DNA of 6,888 nt from positions 1 through 6,888 of the forward strand of contig JBNAVY010000097.1 in NCBI GenBank assembly GCA_049700195.1. The letters are read 5' to 3'. Positions 1-5,069 of this stretch are shown piece by piece. The position numbers and the translations under genes were made by a program. A model generated the notes under the pieces. The model did no database searches, was not told where the DNA came from, and was given only the letters and a program-made list of their open reading frames with translations. The DNA comes from JBNAVY01 sp049700195. GTDB lineage: Bacteria; Bacillota; Thermoanaerobacteria; Thermoanaerobacterales; Thermoanaerobacteraceae. Each line of letters begins with the position of its first letter. Positions within the stretch are counted from its first letter, which is position 1.

Positions 1-438
1 GGTTATGCAGAATCTACGCCTGTAACTTACTCAACTAATATTAAAAACCTTGCAGATAGAGCCTGTGCTTATGGTATACCTGGCGTTACAGTAGATGGCA
101 ATGATGTTTTAGCTGTATATGAAGCAGCTAAAGAGGCTGTTGAAAGAGCAAGAAAGAAAGAAGGCCCGACATTGCTTGAATGTAAAACATATAGGTACCA
201 TGGTCACTTTGAAGGTGATACCCAAGAATACAAACCAAAAGAAGAAGTTGAAGAATGGCTTAAAAAAGATCCAATACCTCGATTTGCTTCCAAACTTATA
301 AATGATAAAGTGGCTACCGAAAGCGAACTTAAAGAAATCGAAAAAAGAATTGAACAAGAAATTGAAGATGCTGTGAAATTTGCAGTTGAAAGTCCATACC
401 CTGACGTAAGTGAAACTTTTGAAGATGTTTGGGCATAA
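1..438 (+). CDS. acoA: Thiamine-diphosphate-dependent acetoin dehydrogenase E1 component, alpha subunit (3' part only)
   Basis: The frame is open from base 1 to the TAA at 436-438 and gives the last 145 residues of a protein that is normally about 320-330 residues. The start and the thiamine-diphosphate GDG...N motif lie upstream of the window. The visible part has the E1-alpha C-terminal half: a V-D-G-N-D segment (residues 31-35 of the fragment), a helix leading to K-x-G-P-x-L-L-E, then YRYHGHFEGD (64-73). The His in this loop contacts the cofactor in E1-alpha enzymes. The FEGD ending is typical of acetoin dehydrogenases, whereas pyruvate dehydrogenases have S-M-S-D. With the beta subunit it would cleave acetoin and transfer the C2 unit to lipoyl-E2 in the cytoplasm. 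The beta gene follows after 20 bases. Family assignment is firm; the acetoin substrate is inferred from the loop and from the neighbours. Confidence 0.9.
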   Translation, partial: GYAESTPVTYSTNIKNLADRACAYGIPGVTVDGNDVLAVYEAAKEAVERARKKEGPTLLECKTYRYHGHFEGDTQEYKPKEEVEEWLKKDPIPRFASKLINDKVATESELKEIEKRIEQEIEDAVKFAVESPYPDVSETFEDVWA

Positions 439-444
439 ATTATT

Positions 445-455
445 AAGGAGGTGAT
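445..455 (+). promoter_or_regulatory. Near-perfect Shine-Dalgarno site of acoB
   Basis: AAGGAGGTGAT is an 11-base match to the standard anti-SD tail of 16S rRNA, placed just before the ATG at 459. It predicts strong translation of E1-beta and fixes its start. It is clearly stronger than the sites of lipB and lipA further down. Confidence 0.8.
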
Positions 456-458
456 TGT

Positions 459-1442
459 ATGAAAACTGTAACATATATGCAAGCATTTAACGAAGCTGTA
501 GATGAAGAGATGGCAAGAGATAAAACTGTATTTGCTCTTGGAGAAGATGTAGGGAACTTCTGGGGAAATGCGCTTGGCGAATACAAAGGATTGGCTGCAA
601 AATATGGTGCCGAAAGACTTAGACAAACTCCAATATCTGAAACTGCTATAGTTGGAGCTGCAATTGGAGCTGCAGCATGTGGGCTAAGGCCTATTGCTGT
701 CGTAATGTTCTCAGACTTTTTAGGTGTTCCCATGGATGAAATATTAAATCAGCTTACAAAAATGCGATACATGTTTGGTGGTATAATAAAGCTTCCAGTG
801 GTAATTACATCTTACAGTGGGGCAGGTTTTCAGGCTGCTGCTCAGCACTCTAAAAATATGGAAGGGCTTTTTATGACTATCCCTGGACTTAAAATAGTTT
901 CTCCTGCTACCCCATATGATGTAAAAGGCCTTATGAAATCTGCAATCAGAGATGATAATCCGGTATTATTTTTACTAAGAAGCGTATTACTAGCTGGAGG
1001 ATTAAAAGGTGAAATACCAGAAGAAGAATACACTATACCTTTAGGTAAAGCAGATATAAAAAAAGAAGGCAAAGATGTAACTGTAGTTGCTATTGGAACA
1101 ATGGTTCACAGAGCTCTTGCCTGCGCAGAAAAACTGGAAAAAGAAAAAGGTATAAGTGTAGAAGTTATCGATCCAAGAACAATAGTGCCACTCGATAAAG
1201 AAGCAATAATAAATTCTGTGAAGAAAACCAATAAACTTGTTATTATGGACGAAGAACCTAAAACAGGCAGTGTAGCAGCAGAGATAGCGGCTATTGTAGT
1301 AGAAGAAGCTTTCGACAGCCTTGATGCGCCAATAAAAAGAGTTTGTGCTCCAGATACGCCTGTCCCGTTTAGTCCTGTTTTGGAGAAATTCTGGATGCCA
1401 GACGAGGAAAATTTAGCAAAAGCTATAGAAGAAATCGTATAA
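459..1442 (+). CDS. acoB: Acetoin dehydrogenase E1 component, beta subunit (transketolase-like)
   Basis: A complete 327-residue protein, the usual length for E1-beta. Visible family motifs are GEDVG (28-32), the T-P-I-S-E cofactor-side motif (57-61) followed by an A/G-rich helix, AAQHS with H130 at the expected active-site position, P-A-T-P-Y-D (149-154), V-I-D-P-R-T (236-241) starting the C-terminal transketolase domain, and D-E-E-P-x-T-G-S (264-271). The segment T-P-V-P-F-S-P near residue 300 resembles acetoin-type beta subunits. Together with the alpha subunit it forms the alpha2beta2 E1 that binds thiamine diphosphate and passes the acyl unit to lipoyl-E2. The start is fixed by a near-perfect SD site. 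It lies 20 bases after acoA and 18 bases before the VOC gene, so it is clearly co-transcribed with them. G+C is relatively high for the window: 29 of 60 bases at 541-600. Confidence 0.93.
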   Translation: MKTVTYMQAFNEAVDEEMARDKTVFALGEDVGNFWGNALGEYKGLAAKYGAERLRQTPISETAIVGAAIGAAACGLRPIAVVMFSDFLGVPMDEILNQLTKMRYMFGGIIKLPVVITSYSGAGFQAAAQHSKNMEGLFMTIPGLKIVSPATPYDVKGLMKSAIRDDNPVLFLLRSVLLAGGLKGEIPEEEYTIPLGKADIKKEGKDVTVVAIGTMVHRALACAEKLEKEKGISVEVIDPRTIVPLDKEAIINSVKKTNKLVIMDEEPKTGSVAAEIAAIVVEEAFDSLDAPIKRVCAPDTPVPFSPVLEKFWMPDEENLAKAIEEIV

Positions 1443-1460
1443 CTTAAAATTGGAGGTCAA

Positions 1461-1961
1461 ATGAATACTCCTAAGTTGCCTATATTTACAAACGTTTTGC
1501 AAGTAGCAGTAGTTGTTGATGACCTTTATAAGGCAATGAAACATTATTATGAAATCTACGGTATAGGTCCATGGAAGGTGTACACTTTTAATTCATCAAC
1601 CGTATCGGACATGGTTATTAGAGATAAATCATCAAATTACAGCATGAAGCTTTCATTGTGCAATATAGGAAATGTTCAGTGGGAGCTGATCCAACCTCTT
1701 GATGAAAAAAGTATCTACTATGAATTTCTAAAAGAACACGGACCAGGTCTTCATCATGTAGCTTTTGCAGTTAATGACTACGATGAAACAGTTAATTACT
1801 TTAGACAAAATGGCATTGGAGTACTTCAAGGAGGCTTATGGAATAATCTCCAATACACCTACTTAGATACCCAAAGCACAATGTCTGCCATCGCAGAAAT
1901 TTATCAGATTTCTAAAGATTTTACCTGGCCAGAACCAGAAGAAGTGTATCCATCAAAATAA
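1461..1961 (+). CDS. VOC (glyoxalase/dioxygenase-fold) family protein of unknown substrate
   Basis: This 166-residue protein has two beta-alpha-beta-beta-beta modules of the vicinal-oxygen-chelate fold. Module 1 starts at L-Q-V-A-V-V-V-D-D-L (13-22) and continues to G-I-G-P-W (34-38) and W-E-L-I-Q-P (74-79). Module 2 starts at G-L-H-H-V-A-F-A-V (96-104) and ends at A-E-I-Y-Q (145-149). By analogy with methylmalonyl-CoA epimerase and glyoxalase I, likely metal ligands are Q14, Q73 or E75, H98 or H99, and E146; the first ligand is Gln rather than the common His. GGAGGT at 1452-1457 supports the ATG at 1461. The gene sits between E1-beta and E2, an unusual place for a VOC protein. A role in handling a dicarbonyl or CoA-linked side product is an inference only. 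Real specificity could be epimerase, lyase, isomerase or simple binding. The fold call is firm and the function is open. Confidence 0.85.
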   Translation: MNTPKLPIFTNVLQVAVVVDDLYKAMKHYYEIYGIGPWKVYTFNSSTVSDMVIRDKSSNYSMKLSLCNIGNVQWELIQPLDEKSIYYEFLKEHGPGLHHVAFAVNDYDETVNYFRQNGIGVLQGGLWNNLQYTYLDTQSTMSAIAEIYQISKDFTWPEPEEVYPSK

Positions 1962-1962
1962 C

Positions 1963-1988
1963 AAATAGGGGGTTTGCCCCCTATTTTT
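1963..1988 (+). terminator. Intra-operon hairpin with T-run (Rho-independent terminator or attenuator)
   Basis: A perfect 10-bp stem pairs AAATAGGGGG (1963-1972) with CCCCCTATTT (1977-1986) around a TTTG loop. Five Ts run from 1984 to 1988. The five consecutive G-C pairs stand out in this AT-rich DNA. It begins two bases after the VOC stop codon and ends four bases before the acoC SD site, so it separates E1+VOC from E2 and the genes behind it. It could lower or regulate downstream transcription, or protect the 3' end of a processed E1 mRNA. A ribosome finishing at the VOC stop would cover the left arm and could relieve termination. Confidence 0.75.
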
Positions 1989-1991
1989 AAT

Positions 1992-1997
1992 AAGGAG
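1992..1997 (+). promoter_or_regulatory. Shine-Dalgarno site that decides the acoC start
   Basis: AAGGAG lies six bases before the ATG at 2004 and directly after the hairpin. It supports the ATG over an in-frame TTG at 1974. That TTG lies in the hairpin loop, has no SD site and would add ten residues unrelated to the lipoyl domain. Confidence 0.8.
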
Positions 1998-2003
1998 AGC
2001 AAA

Positions 2004-3203
2004 ATGAAAAAGGATATAATAATGCCTAAAATTGGACTAAGCAATAAACCTTTAACAATAGTTGAATGGAAGTTTAAAGAAGGCGATTTTATAAAAAAAG
2101 GCAATATTATTGTAACAGTTGAGACCGAAAAAATACGCTACGATATAGAATCGCCTATTGATGGATATTTGCATATAATAGCTCAAAACAAACAGGAAGT
2201 TGAAATCGGCAGTGTTATAGGGATTATAGCTGAAACTACAAAAGAGTATGAAGAAATAAAAAACATCACTTTAAATAAACAAGAACCACCAAAACAAGAA
2301 TTTATAATAAACAAAAAGCCAGAAGTTGTTAAAGGAAAAGAAGAAAGGATAAAGATATCGCCCATTGCAAGAAAGCTTGCAGAAGAGCACATGTTAGATA
2401 TAACACAAATCAAAGGTACCGGACCTGATGGTAGAATTGTAAAAGAAGATATTGAAGCTTTTTTACAAAACCAAGGAACTTCTTATGATGGAAGGAAAGT
2501 TAAAGAAGTAATTCCTTTTACTGGTACCAGAAAAGCAATTGCAGAACATATGCACTCAAGTTTGTCAAATTCTGCACAAATTACTGTAATGGGAGAAATA
2601 GACGCCTATGAGCTTGTTAATTTAAGAGAACAATTATTAAATAAAGAATCAGAATTAGGCGTACGTATAACCTACACTGACTTACTTGTATACTTTGTTT
2701 CTAGGACTCTAAAAGACTTCAGCCTAATTAACTCAAGCATAATTGACAATGAAATAAAGATTTGGGAAGATGTCAACATAGGTGTTGCAGTAGCGCTTGA
2801 AGATGGACTAATTGTACCTGTAATAAAAAATGCTGATAAAAAAACTCTCATAGAAATAAGCAAAAATCTGAAAGATTTATCAAATAAAGCTAGAGAGAGA
2901 AAACTTGAGATTTCAGATGTTAAAGGTTCAACATTCAGTTTAACAAATCTTGGAGCTTTTGGAGGAGGGTATCGTTTTGAAACTGTAATAATAAATCAGC
3001 CTGAATCTGCCATTTTAGGTACAGGTGGTATTGTAGATAGACCAGTTGTAGTAAATAAAGAGATTGTTATAAGACCAATTATGACATACTATCTTACTTA
3101 CGACCATAGAGTTATTGATGGAGCTTTGGCAGCAAAATTTATAAACAAACTCAAAGAAGTTTTGGAAAATGCAAGCAAAATATATGGAGGAAAATATGAA
3201 TGA
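2004..3203 (+). CDS. acoC: Dihydrolipoamide acetyltransferase, E2 component of the acetoin dehydrogenase complex
   Basis: The 399-residue protein has the standard E2 layout. One N-terminal lipoyl domain (about 1-78) carries the lipoylation site in V-E-T-E-K-I, lysine K43. A charged, lysine-rich linker follows (about 79-115). The peripheral-subunit-binding domain (about 117-154) contains S-P-I-A-R-K-L-A and G-T-G-P-D-G-R-I. The catalytic acyltransferase domain (about 168-395) ends in the active-site motif D-H-R-V-I-D-G, with H368 and D372. It takes the acyl group from E1 and transfers it to CoA, forming the core of the complex. A single lipoyl domain is normal for AcoC. Its start follows an SD site placed right after the internal hairpin. 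Its last eight bases overlap the AhpD-like gene. lipB and lipA, needed for its cofactor, lie just downstream. Acetoin as substrate is inferred from the E1 genes; the E2 sequence alone would also fit other 2-oxoacid complexes. Confidence 0.93.
   Translation: MKKDIIMPKIGLSNKPLTIVEWKFKEGDFIKKGNIIVTVETEKIRYDIESPIDGYLHIIAQNKQEVEIGSVIGIIAETTKEYEEIKNITLNKQEPPKQEFIINKKPEVVKGKEERIKISPIARKLAEEHMLDITQIKGTGPDGRIVKEDIEAFLQNQGTSYDGRKVKEVIPFTGTRKAIAEHMHSSLSNSAQITVMGEIDAYELVNLREQLLNKESELGVRITYTDLLVYFVSRTLKDFSLINSSIIDNEIKIWEDVNIGVAVALEDGLIVPVIKNADKKTLIEISKNLKDLSNKARERKLEISDVKGSTFSLTNLGAFGGGYRFETVIINQPESAILGTGGIVDRPVVVNKEIVIRPIMTYYLTYDHRVIDGALAAKFINKLKEVLENASKIYGGKYE
3186..3190 (+). promoter_or_regulatory. Shine-Dalgarno site that decides the start of the AhpD-like gene
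   Basis: GGAGG inside the last codons of acoC lies five bases before the ATG at 3196. It supports that ATG over the in-frame TTG at 3169 and the ATG at 3184, which overlaps the site itself. Ribosomes ending acoC at 3203 would be next to this start, so coupling is likely. Confidence 0.75.
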
Positions 3204-3534
3204 TCCTATAGAATTATTAAATATATTAAATGACAATCTAAATCGCTTCTCAAAAGAGTGGAATAAGCAAACAACAGCTTTCTTTAGTTTAATGAACTCT
3301 ATTGAATCAGATGGTGCCCTTTCTTCAAAAATTAAAGAAATCATTGCAATTGGTATATCCATTGCAGTAAAATGTGAATGGTGCATAGATTACCATGTTA
3401 AATCTGCTCTTGATAAAGGTGCAACCAAAGAGGAAATTATGGAAGCCTCCTGGGTAGCAGTATTAATGGGTGGTGGTCCTTCTCTAATGTATACCCAATA
3501 TGTTCAAAACGCTTTAGATAAATTTGCCAAATAG
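3196..3534 (+). CDS. AhpD-like / carboxymuconolactone decarboxylase (CMD) family protein with CxxC active site
   Basis: This 112-residue, all-helical CMD-fold protein has the full AhpD-type pattern E-X11-C-X2-C-X3-H: E48, C60, C63 and H67, within A-V-K-C-E-W-C-I-D-Y-H. It is followed by G-A-T-K-E-E-I-x-E-A (75-84), typical of the family. In mycobacterial AhpD these residues form a thiol-disulphide centre that takes electrons from the lipoyl group of a 2-oxoacid E2 and passes them to the peroxiredoxin AhpC. The gene overlaps the end of the E2 gene by eight bases, so a link to lipoyl-E2 is attractive, but it is inferred. No AhpC lies in the window. An SD site inside acoC supports the ATG at 3196. 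Other CMD proteins act as peroxidases, disulphide reductases or decarboxylases; the CxxC argues for redox work rather than decarboxylation. Confidence 0.88.
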   Translation: MNDPIELLNILNDNLNRFSKEWNKQTTAFFSLMNSIESDGALSSKIKEIIAIGISIAVKCEWCIDYHVKSALDKGATKEEIMEASWVAVLMGGGPSLMYTQYVQNALDKFAK

Positions 3535-3537
3535 TTT

Positions 3538-4200
3538 ATGAATAAATGCAGTGTTTATAGGCTGGGTGTCGTTGAATATTCAAAAGCTTACCAAATCCAA
3601 CACGAATTAGTAAAAAAAAAGCTTAATGAATCTTTGCAGGATGTGCTTTTGCTTTTGGAGCACCCACCTACTATAACACTTGGCAAATCAGGTAAAATAG
3701 AAAACATAGTGGTTGAAAAAACTGTATTAGAAAAACACAATATTGCGTTACACTTTGTTGACAGAGGCGGCGATGTAACATACCATGGCCCAGGACAGCT
3801 TGTGGGGTATCCCATTATAGACATTGAAGAGGAAAATCTAACCTTTCACGATTACATACATAATCTTGAGCAAACGATAATAGATACTTTATCTGTTTTT
3901 GGATTAAAAGCTTATAGAAAAGAAAATTACAGGGGTGTTTGGACTGATAGTGGAAAAATTGCATCAATAGGTATCAGAATAGTAAAAAAAATCACCATGC
4001 ATGGATTTGCCTTGAATGTTAATCCCAATTTGAATCATTTTAATTTTATAATTCCATGCGGTCTTTCAAATGAGCATATGACTTCTATTTTTGAAATGAC
4101 GCAAAATCATATTCCACTAGATAGCATTATGAATGTTTATGAGGAAAATTTCTCCAAAATTTTTAAATATGAGTTAGATTATGGTACCTTATTGGCTTAA
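3538..4200 (+). CDS. lipB: Lipoyl(octanoyl) transferase LipB
   Basis: LipB moves octanoate from octanoyl-ACP onto the lipoyl-domain lysine, the first step in making protein-bound lipoate. The 220-residue protein has the LipB signature R-G-G-D-V-T-Y-H-G-P-G-Q (76-87), then G-K-I-A-S-I-G with the catalytic lysine K140, and H-G-F-A-L-N-V (155-161) leading to I-P-C-G-L with the acyl-thioester cysteine C174. Both catalytic residues are present and the length is normal. The start is three bases after the AhpD-like stop codon and no SD site is visible, so translation probably depends on coupling to the upstream gene. The last 20 bases overlap lipA in another frame. Its place behind the E2 gene suggests that it serves this complex, though it may lipoylate other proteins such as GcvH too. 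Confidence 0.95.
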   Translation: MNKCSVYRLGVVEYSKAYQIQHELVKKKLNESLQDVLLLLEHPPTITLGKSGKIENIVVEKTVLEKHNIALHFVDRGGDVTYHGPGQLVGYPIIDIEEENLTFHDYIHNLEQTIIDTLSVFGLKAYRKENYRGVWTDSGKIASIGIRIVKKITMHGFALNVNPNLNHFNFIIPCGLSNEHMTSIFEMTQNHIPLDSIMNVYEENFSKIFKYELDYGTLLA

Positions 4201-5032
4201 AAAAAACTTAAACATGGAAAATATTGGATACATGCAAGAAATTTTAAGAAATTTACACTTACATACTGTATGTGAAGAAGCGTTTTGTCCAAACATAAGC
4301 GAATGCTTTGCGTTAAAAACCGCGACGTTTCTTATTATGGGAAGGTACTGTACCAGAAATTGTAGATTTTGTAACGTAGTTCATCATAAACCAGAACCAA
4401 TTAATTTCAAAGAACCTGACATGATTTTTCAGGCTGTAACATATTTAAACTTGAAATATGTTGTAATAACAAGCGTAACGAGAGACGATTTACCTGATTT
4501 TGGATCATCATGCTTTGTAAAAGTAGTTGAAAAACTTAAACCACTCAATGTTAAAATTGAGCTTTTAATACCAGATTTTCAAGTTAAAACTGAATGTTTG
4601 CAAGCAGTTGCAAATTCTGGAGCTCAGATCATTGGACATAATATAGAAACTGTAAAAAGACTTTATCCTAAAGCAAGACCTCAGGCTGATTATAACAGAT
4701 CTTTGAACGTTTTAAAAAGCTTAAAGCATCTCAACCCAGACCTTATAACAAAGTCTGGCATAATGGTAGGTCTTGGCGAAACACAAAATGAAGTAATTGA
4801 TACCATGAATGATATTGCACAAACAGGGTGCGATATTTTAACTATAGGACAATACCTGCAACCATCAAAAGATCATCTTCCGGTTACCAAATTCTTAGAT
4901 CCGTCTGAGTTTGAACACTATAAAAGCATTGCCAAAAAAATAGGTTTTAAATATGTGGAATCTTCTGTTTTTACAAGAAGCTCCTATCATGCAGAGAATG
5001 CTTACAATAGCTTAGTGCCAAGAAAAACTTGA
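4181..5032 (+). CDS. lipA: Lipoyl synthase LipA (radical SAM)
   Basis: LipA inserts two sulphur atoms into protein-bound octanoyl groups, using two [4Fe-4S] clusters and S-adenosylmethionine. The 283-residue protein shows the auxiliary-cluster cysteines C31, C36 and C42 (C-X4-C-X5-C), the radical-SAM cysteines C57, C61 and C64 (C-T-R-N-C-R-F-C), T-S-V-T-R-D-D-L-P-D (98-107), and the C-terminal R-S-S-Y (266-269) whose serine binds the auxiliary cluster. The start at 4181 is preferred because the first residues contain P-x-W-L-K-K, conserved near LipA N termini. This makes a 20-base overlap with lipB, with only a poor SD site, so coupling is likely. The N-terminal part before the first cysteine is shorter than in many LipA proteins. 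The segment after C42 reads F-A-L-K where many relatives have W-x-x-G, a modest divergence. A lipoate synthase gene (acoS) is known in the Pelobacter acetoin operon. Confidence 0.95.
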   Translation: MVPYWLKKNLNMENIGYMQEILRNLHLHTVCEEAFCPNISECFALKTATFLIMGRYCTRNCRFCNVVHHKPEPINFKEPDMIFQAVTYLNLKYVVITSVTRDDLPDFGSSCFVKVVEKLKPLNVKIELLIPDFQVKTECLQAVANSGAQIIGHNIETVKRLYPKARPQADYNRSLNVLKSLKHLNPDLITKSGIMVGLGETQNEVIDTMNDIAQTGCDILTIGQYLQPSKDHLPVTKFLDPSEFEHYKSIAKKIGFKYVESSVFTRSSYHAENAYNSLVPRKT

Positions 5033-5057
5033 CCATATTTTGATTTCATTATAGAAT
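5029..5057 (+). promoter_or_regulatory. Sigma-70-type promoter of the regulator gene, overlapping the lipA stop
   Basis: TTGACC (5029-5034) and TAGAAT (5052-5057) each match the consensus at five of six positions, with the ideal 17-base spacer. The -35 box contains the lipA stop codon TGA (5030-5032). Transcription would start near 5064-5066, only about 4-6 bases before the ATG at 5070. This agrees with the absence of any SD site there and points to a nearly leaderless mRNA. Confidence 0.6.
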
Positions 5058-5069
5058 TACAATCGAATT

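Noticed and set aside
172..438. A separate short gene starting at the TTG at 172
   Set aside because: The same frame is open back to base 1 and the translation upstream is normal E1-alpha sequence, so this is only the tail of acoA.
109..733. Long open frames on the minus strand and in other plus frames opposite acoA and acoB (for example 119-301 +, 109-486 -, 204-626 -, 443-733 -)
   Set aside because: They lie over well-recognised genes, have low-complexity translations rich in Phe/Ser, and match no family. The same applies to minus-strand frames over the VOC gene, acoC, lipB and the regulator.
1461..1961. Naming the VOC protein methylmalonyl-CoA epimerase or glyoxalase I
   Set aside because: The fold and some ligand positions fit, but the first ligand is Gln, specificity residues are not clear, and no CoA or glyoxal pathway genes lie nearby.
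1974..2003. N-terminal extension of acoC from a TTG at 1974
   Set aside because: It would start in the loop of the hairpin, has no SD site, and the lipoyl domain begins properly at the ATG at 2004 behind AAGGAG.
3169..3195. Earlier starts of the AhpD-like gene (TTG 3169, ATG 3184)
   Set aside because: The SD site GGAGG at 3186-3190 is placed for the ATG at 3196. The earlier starts would lie before or on it and add residues not expected in the family.
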